NCBI RefSeq assembly: GCF_910592395.1
Contig: NC_088326.1
Coordinates: forward strand, 10,917,001 to 10,981,000
From: Lineus longissimus
Taxonomy: Eukaryota; Nemertea; Pilidiophora; Heteronemertea; Lineidae
DNA: 64,000 nt
Direction: 5' to 3'
A program made the translations under genes and the position numbers. Positions 44,507-57,342 of the stretch are shown here, in pieces; positions within the stretch are counted from its first letter, which is position 1, and every line of letters starts with the position of its first letter. A model generated the notes under the pieces. It saw only the letters and a list, made by a program, of their open reading frames with translations. It did no database searches and was not told where the DNA came from.

Positions 44507-46224
44507 GTTTCCTGTACCACCAATGATTCTTACATTATTATATCAGTCTGTAGCAACTAACGATTTTCTGTACATCATTATTTTATAAACAATGAAATTG
44601 GAATGGGTTTAAAAAGCTTTCTTTCAGCAAGTCATGTCAATAACCGATATCAAAATCACATGGAGAGATGCGTGGCAGTGTAATTGGTCGGAAAAGTAAC
44701 TGAGAAGGCGTTTCTGGTGATTTCTTATGTTACATTGTTGTCTTTATTTCAATATTGATATAGTTAGAAAGCACATGATGTTATTGATTTTAAACTAATT
44801 ATTATTTACTTGTCTTGTCTATTTCAGGTAAGTAAACACCGACATTCGAAATGATTTTTGAAACCACTAAAGGTAAATGCAGCAGTTTAGACGCAGTGTT
44901 CATCTCCCTATACCTGCAGATTTCCTTGGAGTAGGACTGTCTTGGATCAAGCCCCGAAAAAGTCTTTGTTGGGGTGGACTGGAAAGGCTGGCTCGAGGAA
45001 TCGATACGGAATGGGAAGTATTGGTTGCCTCACTAAGCACCGCAAGGGTGGAGCTCAAGACGAGTGTAGGCCAATGCCAAGCTAAGCCTATTGACCTCCA
45101 CAAACGCTGTTTCATGGGGGTCAATGACGTCAAGATATACCGTAGAACAATGGCATGCTAATTTAGGCCTAGGTGCAAGTGGGCTTTGTCTTATGACAAT
45201 AGCACGTGCTTTGGGATAGGCCTGAATTCGTTTATCTGTGGGGTGAGGGGCAAAATAATGTATGGGAAATAATGGCCGGTGATATTACTGGGTTTACAGT
45301 GTCATACCTTGCTGACTAACAGACAGGCATATTGTGTTTAGTTGAATCTATGCCTCCAGGTTAGCGAGAAGTGTTATCGGTTGGGTTTCGTGAGATTTGC
45401 TGTTATACATATGTATTGCATCGATTTCAACGGGTTACGGGTTATTTTACAAAGGTTTTCTCAACAACGGGTCGATGTGAATAATTAAGCTTCTGTCAAA
45501 ACATTTATATCTATTTATATCTTTTTCAGAATCTATTTTTAGCTTTCTTCGTTAAGTGTTTATAATTATAAAGCCAAAGTCAGCAAATTTGTTAATTTTC
45601 ATTTCACAGTTGGCTGAATTCCATGCTTGTTGCCTAAATTTATGCTTTTGCATTTGAGTTGAAATTTTAGCAAGTTTAATGTTTGCATTTGCGGCAAAAA
45701 TCACAAAAATGAATTGGTTCAGTACATTACGATATTACAGAAATTCTGAGTTTTGAGCAAATGTCATTTAAAATTGGGGTACGCTTCGAAAATCATGAAT
45801 TAAAAAATATTGAAAATTGATGTTTCAATTCAAGAAATGTCAATCTAATAGAATCAGTGCTGCATTCCTAAAGTGCATTGCTATCAGATGCTGACACATA
45901 CATGTTGTGACCTTAGCTGGTTTTAGAACTCGTCACGCGTGGGTGGTTGCGGGTGGGGTGCCTCACCTACCCTGATCGAATTATTGATGAATTTGAATGA
46001 TATTTGCTCATGGGCCTCTATTAAAATTGCCGCTTGAGAAATCCATTTAGTCATATAATAGTTCATGTCTCTCAACCATTGATTGGTAAAAAACGATTAC
46101 ACCAAATAAAAAATTAAATGTCAATGATATCATTTGACTGAAATACTTTCAATGGAGTAATTGCCAGTATCCGAAACTCTGTTCCTTGCTGGCTCAATCT
46201 TGATCGCAGAGTTCTCACGTCACT

Positions 46225-46345
46225 CGTTTTGTTGTTGTTGCTGCTGCTTCTGTTGTTGTTGTTGTTGCTGCTGCTATTGCTGCTGCTGTTGTCGTTGTTG
46301 TTGTCGTTGTTGCTGCTGTTATTGTTGTTGTTTGGTTGAACTCTG
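46225..46345 (+). repeat. Imperfect (GTT/GCT)n trinucleotide tract
   Basis: About 120 bases of TTG, CTG and GTC triplets. It gives low-complexity open frames on both strands that are not genes. Confidence 0.85.
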
Positions 46346-46969
46346 CCAACAATGCAGCAAAGCATGCATCGATTGGTAAAGTTACAGCATCACGCAATTG
46401 AACACATTGAAAAGTCCAGCTGTCTTGGATTTTCCACAGTGGGAAGGGCGTGAGAAGCAAACAGCAATTACTGCCAGGCCCCTGTTGCAGAAGTTGTTCC
46501 TGGCTAACATGAGAACAGTTTTTGGTTGTCACAGCAGTATATCGAAAGCAGCATTGCTCTGCCCATATTGATATCGTTCGCAGGTAACTGTGATCACAGA
46601 TTCTTGTCCAAGGCACCTGCAGTGACCATTACGAACAAGCAATTTTTGTCACATATGATCGCAGGTCACAGTGATTTAAATTGCTCATTTTAGATCGAGT
46701 CCACAGAAGAAGCACCACCAACATCAAATTGTTTGCTCCTGCGTGGGTCATCCATCATTGCCTTTTGTCTAAAAATTGCAGGCCATGCCAACCAATTGTG
46801 CAATTCTGATGATGCAATTATCATCTGTCCACCAAACGTTTAGTGAACAAAGAACTTTAAAATATGCCTCTATCTTCTGTTGTGGTTCTCTTCCTGAGGT
46901 TGGGCAGCCTGCAGTTTTTGAAGAATCCAACTGCAGTGTTCTCCACAAAGCCATTTGGCAGGGTGTCCC

Positions 46970-47225
46970 ACCTTACCTTGGCAGCTTACCACCCTACCTT
47001 GGAAGCAGCCAACCTACTTCAGCAGCTTACCAACCTACTTTGGAAGAGCCACCCTACTTCAGCAGCTTACCACCCTACATTGAAAAGGCCACCCTACTTT
47101 GGCAATTTACCAACCTACCAAGGAAGCCACCCTTCTTTGGCAGCTTACCAACCTACCTTGGAAGAGCCACCCTACTTCAGCAACTTACCACCCTACCTTT
47201 GCAGCCTACCACCCTACCTTGCTCC
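46970..47225 (+). repeat. Minisatellite of the TTACCACCCTACCTTGG type
   Basis: Short units alternating GCAGCTTACCACCCTACCTT and GGAAGAGCCACCCTACTTCA run for about 250 bp. Overlapping open frames of 128 and 200 codons here follow from the repeat composition. Confidence 0.8.
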
Positions 47226-47689
47226 AGAATTAGTAAAGGGTTATCTATAAGGCCATCATACCTTGAATTGCTGGCCACCCTGCCATGTGCTGCACACTGC
47301 CAAACCGTCTTGAATATCAAGGGTACCACTCTACCTTTAGAAAACTGTGTGGAGAACTCTGCAGTGCTCTATATTTAACGAAACCGTTTCAATGGAGCCG
47401 GGCTTTTGAAGTTTGTAATAACTTGATGAGATGTCAATTGGTGCTACTGGGGGGTCCGATTATCTTTCACAGCATGGGCAATTCTTGGAAGATTACTGCC
47501 ACATTAGACAGTTTATCTGCTGAATGGAATCGATGACTTCCATCACTCTATTCACGTCCTCCTTTTTCTACTGAAGGTGGTCTTTGCATGTTTCCCGTAA
47601 ACACAGTTTGAATTCCTGCTGCCACAGCGTGAGGGAGCTTAACGATGTTAAGAGCATAGGTGAAAGTTGACTCTAATTTTGTGTTTACG

Positions 47690-48050
47690 TTTGGGAAGGT
47701 GAAAGTGGCTGGTAATGGGAAAAACGCTGCAAATGATTACCAGGAGGTAGAGAAAATGCTGATAGAGAAAACAAGCATGCATGTGTCTGCAAGGTTAAGT
47801 GATGGGCCACGCTGGGCTTACTTTGGCAAACTGTTCTAGAACATTGCCATTGTCAAAAGTTAAAAGCTTTGGATCTGATTAGGTGAAGGTGGCTCACAAT
47901 GGGAAAAGCACTGCAAATGATTACCACAAGGTAGAGAGAATAAGATAGAGGAAAATAGCATGCATGTGTGTGCAAGGTTAAGTAATTGGCCACACTAGGC
48001 TTATACTTTGGCAAACTGTTTTAGAATATTGTAATTATTAATGATGAACT
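47690..48050 (+). repeat. Tandem duplication, unit about 185 bp
   Basis: Phrases GCAAATGATTACCA, AGCATGCATGTGTCTGCAAG and TTGGCAAACTGTT occur in the same order in two adjacent copies, beginning near 47697 and 47882. The copies are clearly diverged. Confidence 0.7.
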
Positions 48051-48145
48051 GACTATTTCAACCTTTTGTAATAAGATATCATGATAATGATGAACAATAA
48101 AAAACGTCTCTACGGTTATTCTTTCAGGAACGACTCCTCTGTAAC

Positions 48146-48725
48146 GTGCTACAAACATATTGAGGACAAGTGCGGTTGACTTGCGTGTTGAAGTATGTTT
48201 TTAGCTCTGCTGACAAAAGTCAGCAGAGCTGGTAAAATAACTATTCAGAATGGTGTCTGTCCCTCCATCCGAACAGTAGAGGTTATTGTGCTACAAACAT
48301 ATTGAGGACAAGTGCGGTTGACTAACGAGTTGAAGTATGTTTTTAGCTCAGCTGCGCTATCAAAAGTCGGCAGAGCTGGTAGAATAACTATTCAGAATGA
48401 TGTCTGTCCCTCCATCCGAACAGTAGAGGTTATTGTGCTACAAACATATTGAGGACAAGTACGGTTGACTTGCGTGTTGAAGTATGTTTTTAGCTCTGCT
48501 GACAAAAGTCAGCAGAGCTGGTAAAATAACTATTCAGAATGTTGTCTGTCCCTCCATCCGAACAGTAGAAGTTATTGTGCTATACAAACATATTGAGGAC
48601 AAGTGCGGTTGACTAACGAGTTGAAGTATGTTTTTAGCTCTGCTTACAAAAGTCAGCAGAGCTGGTAAAATAACTATTCAGAATGGTGTCTGTCCCTCCG
48701 TCCGAACAGTAGCGGTTATCGTGAT
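48146..48725 (+). repeat. Four tandem units of 142-147 bp with a strong stem-loop
   Basis: Each unit starts GTGCTACAAACATATTGAGG, contains TTTTTAGCTCTGCTGAC-loop-GTCAGCAGAGCT (a stem of about 13 bp) and ends TCTGTCCCTCCATCCGAACA. The units are very similar, so the array is young. The head resembles the TTTTTAGCTCACCTC hairpin that begins the elements at 56210 and 59452. Confidence 0.85.
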
Positions 48726-49139
48726 CAGACTTTCAAGACGTTTGCATCCGTACCTACTAGTGCTTCCCTATACCTTGCCTGTTATCTTGTCAGCGCTAAC
48801 ATGACTACGCTCTAGTTATCTTGTATGTTTTCCACCCCGGCGCCTATAATCAGCCATGTTCTCCGTAAATGAGATAGCTTAGTGGTGTAGATCGACCAGT
48901 GGAATTTGGCCCGAAAAAACTGTTTGTCTGCAACGTTGACGGATGGACATACCTGTTGTGATAAGATGGAAACTTTGATATAGATGAATCTGTTAACATG
49001 GTAAACAGAGATAATAACAAGATAAAAGTTGCTTGATAACGATAGTGATCAATTTTGAATTGTTTTGATGTGCCCGCAGTTAGGCAAAAGTCTTTTGTTT
49101 AGACTATACCCACACACTCTGCTCGACTACTTGGTTGAG

Positions 49140-50626
49140 TTCAAGATACTTCCTAGAATACACAAACTACCCCTGCCCCACAACACGAATGAACACAACA
49201 TATCTACATATTCCTACTTCTGACAACTACCAATCTACAAGATACGATACATCTTACTCTTTTAAGAAATTTACACTCCAAAGAAATCTACATTTCTCTA
49301 CTTCAAACAACTACCTGACAAGAGATAATCCACCTTACTCGAAAGAAATTTACATGCCCTACTTCAAACAACTACCAATTGACAAGATACGCTACACCTT
49401 ACTCTACGTTACACCTTACTCTATAGAAATTTACATACCCTACTTCAAACAACTACCAATTGAGAAGATACGCTAACCTTACTCTAAAGAAATTTACATG
49501 CCCTACTTCAAACAACTACCAATTGACAAGATACGCTACACCTTACTCTACGTTACACCTTACTCTATAGAAATTTACATACCCTACTTCAAACAACTAC
49601 CAATTGACAATTTACATGAACAACTACCAATTGACAAGATACGCTACACCTTACTCTACGTTACACCTTACTCTATAGAAATGTACATGTCCCTACTTCA
49701 AACAACTACCAATTAACAAGATACGCTACACCTTACTCTACGTTACACCTTACTCTATAGAAATTTACATACCCTACTTCAAACAACTACCAATTGACAA
49801 GATACGCTAACCTTACTCTAAAGAAATTTACATACCCTACTTCAAACAACTACCAATTGACGATTTACATGAACAACTACCAATTGACAAGATACGCTAC
49901 ACCTTACTCTACGTTACACCTTACTCTATAGAAATGTACATGTCCCTACTTCAAACAAGTACCAATTGACAAGATACGCTACACCTTACTCTACGTTACA
50001 CCTTACTCTATAGAAATGTACATGTCCCTACTTCAAACAACTACCAATTAACAAGATACGCTACACCTTACTCTACGTTACACCTTACTCTATAGAAATG
50101 TACATGTCCCTACTTCAAACAACTACCAATTAACAAGATACGCTACACCTTACTCTACGTTGCACCTTACTCTGTAGAAATGTACATGTCCCTACTTCAA
50201 AGAACTACCAATTGACAAGATACGCTACACCTTACTCTACGTTACACCTTACTCTGTAGAAATGTTCATGTCCCTACTTCAAAGAACTACCAATTGTCAA
50301 AATACGTTACACCTTACTCTATAGAAATGTACATGTCCCTACTTCAAACAACTACCAATTAACAAGATACGCTACACCTTACTCTACGTTGCACCTTACT
50401 CTGTAGAAATGTACATGTCCCTACTTCAAAGAACTACCAATTGACAAGATACGCTACACCTTACTCTACGTTACACCTTACTCTGTAGAAATGTTCATGT
50501 CCCTACTTCAAAGAACTACCAATTGACAAAATACGTTATACCTTACTCTATAGAAATATACATGTCCCTACTTCAAAAAACTACCAATTGACAAGATATG
50601 CTACACCTTACTCTAAAGAAATTTAC
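49140..50626 (+). repeat. 1.5-kb tandem array, 81-bp unit
   Basis: The most regular unit (ACAAGATACGCTACACCTTA, then CTCTACGTTACACCTTACTC, TATAGAAATTTACATACCCT and ACTTCAAACAACTACCAATT, plus one base) is 81 bp; variants drop or duplicate sub-blocks. Since 81 is divisible by three, + strand frames stay open and repeat YFKQLPIDKIRYTLLYVTPY. I treat these as by-products. The array begins irregularly at about 49140. Confidence 0.85.
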
Positions 50627-50890
50627 AAATTACGCCCACGTGGGGTGGCTAATATCTTTTCTCATCAGCGTACCTGGGGGAACTTGTTCATCGATTCAAT
50701 CCTCTCCCCTGTTTCTCATTTGCCGCTAATCAACGATCGACCACTTTGAAAAGATATCACGTAGAAAAGAGATACAGCGTGATTATGGTATGGGCTAGCG
50801 AGGATACTATGAACATTAGCCAAGCGTTGTATTCAAAAATTCAGTCATCATGGAATAGGAAATCAAGTTTAATTTCTTTTATTCAACATT

Positions 50891-51349
50891 TCTCTTTAAA
50901 GGGGGACTATTAGCAGGAGGAGGTAGGGGCCAAATTGGTGATACTTGGGTGACTAATAGGCCCAGTTAGGGATGGGTTCATGATACCCTAATATCCTGCG
51001 AGAGAGAACATGGTGCTATTCCTTTTCAGAGGTTGCCAAATCCAAATCAAAGCCCCCGTAGCTACACCCAGCCCAATTTGGCTTGCTAATCGAACTTGGG
51101 AGGCAAGATGCAGGGATGATCTTTCCAAGAGTGACCAAGAGGCCCAGGTAAAAAAATAGGGACATGTCAGCAATATTCGATCTCTCTCACAGGACTTTAG
51201 GGTATATGTTTGATTCAGTGATAAATGTATTCCTCGTTCAAGCACGAATAGTCTTGACGTACTGTGAACTAGGAGAGACCCCTATTGGTAACTTTGTGTG
51301 ACCTAATCTGACTTTACCTGGCTCCTGTCTAAGTCTCCCTTAAAGAGAG
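50891..51349. mobile_element. MITE family 1, copy d, interrupted by another element
   Basis: Ends are TCTCTTTAAAGGGGGACTAT and, inverted, TCTCTTTAAGGGAGACTTAG. The family phrases GGGTGACTAAT, TCCTCGTTCAAGCACGAATA and GAGACCCCTATTGG are present. The body is split by the element at 50983-51205. Confidence 0.8.
50983..51205. mobile_element. Nested MITE family 3 (ATACCCTAA ends)
   Basis: The left end ATACCCTAATATCCTGCGAG and the right end, inverted, ATACCCTAAAGTCCTGTGAG are near-identical. ATG flanks both sides and matches the uninterrupted host sequence (TCATGTTTGATTC) in copy a, suggesting a 3-bp target duplication. Confidence 0.7.
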
Positions 51350-51744
51350 ATAATTACTAGCGTAGAAAATATTCACTGGAAGCATAATTTTGCTGTAGGC
51401 TAGCTAGCTAGCGGGCATGTCTTCAAAGCTAAGTTGTAGATCAAAAAGTCTGGTTTGGTTCTTGTCTAAGCAACCATCACATGGAAAAGGTCAGGCGTAA
51501 TTATGCTATAGGCTAGCTAGATAACGAGATGCTATGTTAGCTAATGGTGTCTTGTTGTTACAGTGCTAGCCAAAGGTAATCAAGGAATCAAAGGCACTTG
51601 TTTATTTCATATCAATCGCTGGTTTTGATTAGTTGCTAATGATGTTGTGGGCAGTTTTAATTAGCTAGTAGGGGCCTGCAGTGTCCGGGTCATTGGTTGC
51701 TTAAAGTGCAAAGATTTATTTGGATTGGCGCCTGTGCTTGCCTA

Positions 51745-51895
51745 TCAAACATTTTGGCTCACCGTCTAGGTGAGTCTATACAATACCGCAGTGTCCGTCA
51801 TCCGTCGTCGGTGACGTCATCGTATCCTATTTCAAAAACAGGAGCATACGGTGAGCATACAATGGTCCTTGGCCATTTCATTTTATTGATAATGC
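51745..51895 (+). mobile_element. Short, internally deleted hairpin-headed element
   Basis: It begins GGCTCACCGTCTAGGTGAGT, continues with GTCCGTCATCCGTCGTCGG and ends ACAATGGTCCTTGGCCATTTC. These are the two ends of the 1.1-kb elements at 56210 and 59452 with only about 90 bases between. Confidence 0.7.
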
Positions 51896-53429
51896 TACAC
51901 CAGTTCGACACTCATTCACGATGCTAGCAAGAATGTGCATGTACATTAGAACAGAGTGGAGGTGTGGGCAGTTGTTGTCCAACATTGGGCACTAAAAGTA
52001 GTTAGCTAACGATGTCGTATTGACTTTGACCGAAAATTCCATAGGATCCATTGGGGTTGCCGCCTCTTGTGTATGCTACCCAAGTTTTCAATAATGCCCC
52101 AACCTCCCTCGCCGCCACACTTCAACACTGCTGGCTAACGGCTAGCAAATCCTGTAAACTATTGATCTATCCCAGGAGAGAAATTGTCCAGTACGGTCAC
52201 GTTTGGCTAGCGACTTGATTTCGATCTGTCTGTAGGTGCGGGACAGACGGCCTATTTTGATAGAGTTTTAACACGCTATTCCGCTGAACTGAACAAGGGG
52301 GAAATGTCAGCCCAAGTTTAATCAATCTTGCAGATGGTTTCATAATGTCCAGGGAAGTAAAGAAAAATAAGTGCCTATACAGGGGTCAACCGCAGACAAT
52401 GGTCCAAATCTTGGAGAGATTGTTGCGTGGATCACAATGTAAAAAAATAGTGCCTACAAAGGAATCAGTCTCAGGCAGTTGTCCATTTGGAGTTTGCCCG
52501 TAAAAAATTATGGTACACATCGCAAAGTAAAGGCGAAATCGCATCAACAGTGTGAAAAAGTGTCTTCCCCGAGGACCATTACTCTGATTTACTGCATCCT
52601 GACATGCGGACAATGCGTCCCGCCAGGGGAAATTAATTCTTCGAGAAAGCATTACGAGGCCTGGGAATGTCCCGAGTTCTCACTAGTAGGGTTATCGATC
52701 TTGAAGTTGGCGTTTTACTTCTCACTTCTAGCTTGAGCTCTTGGATGCCGACGCTGCTATTTTGCACCATTTTCGACGGGATGGGAATGAAATGATCGCG
52801 ATGGTATCAAAGAACACATCATACCCTGCCTCAAAATCTAGTGATGGTTACATCAAAGTGGTGCAAATACACAGGACCCAAAAATACGCAAATCGGAAAA
52901 TTGGAACGGAATTTCTCTTTTCAAAACGCAGATTTGTCCATAAAAAAATTAGAAAATAGGTGTTTTCGAATTTAAGAACAGATTTTGAAGTGTCTTTTGA
53001 CTTGCTGGCATATATTCACAGAATTTGCAAAATACCAAAAACGGAAAAAGGGATTTGAAAAACTGATTTAAGAGCACCCCACAAACAAACGCTCATTTAG
53101 GACTTACTGAACCGGACAATATATGTTACTAGACAATACTGGTATATCTATAAACCGGACAGGAATCCGTCTATAATCACGGGTAGCATCTGCCCAGCAC
53201 CATCCTCAACCGCCATAATTGAATAAGTAAACGCGTGATTCATCACACTGACTCGGCTCCCACTTATTATGGGCTAAAAATCTCTATTCGTTTTACGTAA
53301 ACGCCGAAATTGCATTTGCCTTGACATTTTTATTGGTCGGGGCAGCAGTTGATCATTGTTATTGTTCACTTCTCTCCGCTATTCGGAAGTTTTTTTCATG
53401 TGATGTGAATTTGTAATTCTGCCCTGGAA

Positions 53430-54245
53430 GGAAAGCACTGGTAACCATTTGTGTTCTGTAAAATCAGCCAGGAACCGGTTAGTCTTCAGACTCCAGTGGC
53501 AGTCATCAGTTGTGTACTGTGAAATCAGCCAGGTACTTGTCGATGCTGGCCTCAAAACTCCAGTTGTAGTCATCATTTGTTCACTGTGAAGTCAGTCGTG
53601 TACCATGCAGGCTTCAAACTCCAGTTCAGGGCTTCATTTTATTTACTATGAAATCAGTCGTGTACCATGCAGGCTTCAAACTCCAGTTGTAGTCATCATT
53701 TGTGCACTGTGAAGTCAGTCGTGTACCATGCAGGCTTCAAACTCCAGTTCAGGGCTTCATTTTATTTACTATGAAATCAGTCGTGTACCATGCAGGCTTC
53801 AAACTCCAGTTGTAGTCATCATTTGTGCACTGTGAATTCAGTCGTGTACCATGCAGGCTTCAAACTCCAGTTGTAGTCATCATTTGTTCACTGTGAAGTC
53901 AGTCGTGTACCATGCAGGCTTCAAACTCCAGTTGTAGTCATCATTTGTTCACTGTGAAGTCAGTCGTGTACCATGCAGGCTTCAAACTCCAGTTGTAGTC
54001 ATCATTTGTTCACTGTGAAGTCAGTCGTGTACCATGCAGGCTTCAAACTCCAGTTGTAGTCATCATTTGTGCACTGTGAATTCAGTCGTGTACCATGCAG
54101 GCCTCAAACTCCAGTTGTAGTCATCATTTGTGCACTGTGAGTCAGTCGTGTACCATGCAGGCCTCAAACTCCAGTTGTAGTCATCATTTGTGCACTGTGA
54201 AGTCAGTCGTGTACCATGCAGGCTTCGAACTCAAGTCTCGGTCAT
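53430..54245 (+). repeat. 61-bp minisatellite, about 13 copies
   Basis: The unit is CAGGCTTCAAACTCCAGTTG, TAGTCATCATTTGTGCACTG, TGAAGTCAGTCGTGTACCAT plus one base. A variant unit with AGGGCTTCATTTTATTTACT appears twice in alternation near 53620 and 53750. Edge copies are diverged and central copies nearly identical. Confidence 0.85.
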
Positions 54246-56209
54246 CATTTTATGTACTATGAACCTGATTATATGCCCCTCCCTGTAAAATGTCCACAGT
54301 TGTTCCGTCTAACGAGTACCATACTCATTATAGCTTCAGTCATTCAGCAAATCCCTTTGCTCCTGTGGTAACGTAATGACTGTCATCTAAGACCAGACCT
54401 CTCATCTCCAAAAGACATCCTGCTCCACCTCATCGTGGTAGAGTCTCGTTAACCTCTCCGTCTAATGCCAACATTCATCCGTCCCAAAGGTCTCCCCATA
54501 ATGACTTTGGATGTATGTCTTTTGTATTGTCGTATGTCATTACACAAACACGAGCCACTGGAGTCTGGTAATAACCTTATTTTTGCACCGCCGAAATGAT
54601 TGCGGTGTTCAACATGACGGAATTCATTAAAGATTCATAGGTTGTCGATGGAAAGACGTGGGTTCGACAGAAAAAGTCACCGTAGATGAGGTCTGGTTAC
54701 CCTTTTTGTCTAAGTATGATGATTGTCATTTTGATCTCGAATATGTTCAGCAGTGAGTGGGCAGGGCACATCTCTAGTTGGTACCCAACATGCAAAAGGC
54801 CGCCTTCACTTTTCCGTCTGTGTTTACTACCATCTTTTAGCCATACACCCATGATTCTACCCCCCTGAACCCTTGTCCACACCCGGGTTACACCAGGCCA
54901 CCTATATCCCAACTTGGCGTAGGACAGACTGCATTGTAAAATGATTACCGCTACCCAATTTTAGGGGAGAGGTCTTCATTGTATAGAAAACAGTGCTGTC
55001 GGTGTGTTTTTCCTGGTGTAACCAACATCAACTTGAAGAGACTAAGCTTAACAATAGAACTGAATATGCAGTTTACAAATCCGGTACATCCCGGCTGTGG
55101 CAGAGAAATTGTAAAAACATTGAATTGAAGATATCAACCTGATGGTACTTCAGTTGAGTTGGCCATTGAGTGGGCCAATTTTTAAAAACCAGTGTCAGTA
55201 TCATGTGCGCACACAGGAAAATAGATCTGGATATTTGTACTGTCATTAAGTGTTGAGCAAACTGTGTACCCACTCAATACAGAATTGGTTCATTCCTCAA
55301 ATTTGCGTTAATTTTGACATGTTTTATTCAAGTGTTAAGGTTTCATGACACAATCCGGATATCCATCAGTTCCGATAAAATATCTTAGTGCAAATCAGGA
55401 ACGCCTCCAATTCCGGTTTTAAAACTTCCCAGACACGCAACTGATCGAAATATTTAGTCACCAATATTGGCTTCATTCAATATTTCATGCTGTAAACAGT
55501 GTTTCAGAAAATCAATCATCGATATTTCTGATAAAATATCAATCGAAATTATATCATGATGAGATGTCGATAATCTGGTACTAAGTTTAGAAGCGATGTT
55601 TGGTTTCACATTCTATTGTTTGAGACAAATTCTTCTTTTGCACTGATGTGAAATTTTAGTTTTGCTGTCTCTGGATCTTAGCCTGACATACTCACCCATG
55701 GAGAAGACATAAAGACTGTTCAACAAGCTTTATTGCTGATCCATGGCAGGCCAGGTTGCCAAATCCAAATGGAGCTTCGTTTTTTAAATCGGGACAATAT
55801 TTTGGGGGTAGAAAAAATTATTTTCGCATGAAAAATATGGTGTTTGCTTCACATAAAATGAAAGTTCTCGGAAAGGTAGTTGCTCCTGAACCAGATATAT
55901 TGATATCAATAACCAGAAAATCCTGTCAACCGAGCTTAGTGAAAAAATAGTTTTAGTTCATCAATTATATCCTAGGTGGCAGTACTGAATGGAACAAATT
56001 GGCAACCTAGGAGGCAGTTGCTGAACTAAAATAACTACAGTTTGTTTAGGATATTCTTGTGATTAAAGTCGGTATGTCCAGTTAACGTGCAACTTTTTTT
56101 GTGGGAACTTTTCTATTGTGTGATGTTATCACCTAATTCATGATAAGAGCATTTTCTCTCTGCCCCCCCCCCCCCCCCCGAAATGTTGTCACATGGCCTA
56201 TCATGATGC

Positions 56210-56265
56210 TTTTTAGCTCACCTCTTAGCAGAGGTGAGCTTATCCCATACCGTGGCGTCCGTCGT

Positions 56266-56300
<35 letters not shown>

Positions 56301-57342
56301 CGTCGTCCGTTAGCAGGGCACGTTTCGTAACTGTTAGAGCTATTGAGTTGAAACTTGGTACACATGTACCCTTATGTAATGACACCTTGGAGACCAAGTT
56401 TCGGTCCGATTCATTTCATGGTTTGGCCACCAGGGGGCCAAACGTTAAAAGTGAAAATATGCAATATCTCCCTTAATAGTAGTCGGGAAATTTTGAAAAA
56501 AATATGGTAGGTACTTCTAGCAAAGATGCATCATATATCCTCCGGGTTTTTGATTTGACCTCCTTTTCAAGGTCACAGAGGTCAAATGGTGTAAATTGGC
56601 CGTTAGGATGTAACGATGGCACGTTTCTAAACTGCAATGACTATTGATAACAAATTTGGTACACATTTACCCCTTAGTCAGGTGATCTCAGGGACCAAAG
56701 TTTGGTCCAATATGATTCACCACTTGACCACCAGGGGGCAAAATCCAAAAACCTTAAAAATGTGATTATTCCTTAACTTCTTGCCCGATTGCCACCAATT
56801 TGATATCATGGGTACATCTAACCACCATACAGTATATGTCACACAGGTTTTTAATTTGACCTTCTTGTCAAGGTCACAGAGGTCAAATGGCATAAATTCG
56901 CCGTCAGGCCGTAACTATGGCACGTTTCTTTACTGCAATGACTATTGATCACAAATTAAGTACACATGGACCCCTTGGTCAGGTGATCTCAGGTACGGAA
57001 GTTTGGTGCGATCTGATTTGCCGTTTGACCTCCAGGGAGGGGGCCAAATCCTAAATTCTTCAAAATGCCATTATTCCTAGTATTATGACTTGCCCGATTG
57101 GCACCAATTTTATATCATAGGTACATCTAATTCTAAAAACCATTCAATGTGTCACCCGGGTCTTCTTTGATTTGACCTACTTTTCAAGGTCACAGAGGTC
57201 GAATGTACTGTAAATTGGCCATTTTGGGGAAATTGTAATTGCTTGGACCTACATCAAACCTAACACTACATGACACAATACCATGCTCTTTATCCATCTT
57301 TCCTCCACATGAGGTGAGCACAATGGCCCTGGCCATTTCATT
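56210..57342 (+). mobile_element. 1.13-kb hairpin-ended non-coding element, copy 1
   Basis: It starts with TTTTTAGCTCACCTC-TTAGC-AGAGGTGAGCT (a terminal hairpin), then CCGTGGCGTCC and (GTC)n. Three diverged internal units of about 300 bp follow, each with GGTACACAT-type, AGTTTGGTCC-type, CCACCAGGGGGC-type and AAGGTCACAGAGGTC phrases. It ends GAGGTGAGCACAATGGCCCT, then GGCCATTTCATT, where AATGGCC-CT-GGCCATT is a second hairpin. No open frame codes for a transposase. Nearly identical to the copy at 59452. Confidence 0.85.

Noticed and set aside
46114-46616. Asn/Ser-rich and Cys-rich frames near 46.2 kb
   Set aside because: They come from the (GTT/GCT)n trinucleotide tract read on either strand.
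46776-47378. 200-codon + strand frame with LPTYLG repeats
   Set aside because: It is a minisatellite translation; an overlapping frame is equally open and no start, signal or splice features support a gene.
49135-49716. Frames with YFKQLPIDKIRYTLLY repeats
   Set aside because: They arise because the 81-bp unit is divisible by three; the array breaks the frame wherever a unit has an indel.
53430-54245. Regular direct repeats considered as a CRISPR-like array
   Set aside because: The host is eukaryotic, the units are contiguous without unique spacers, and no cas genes exist; it is a minisatellite.
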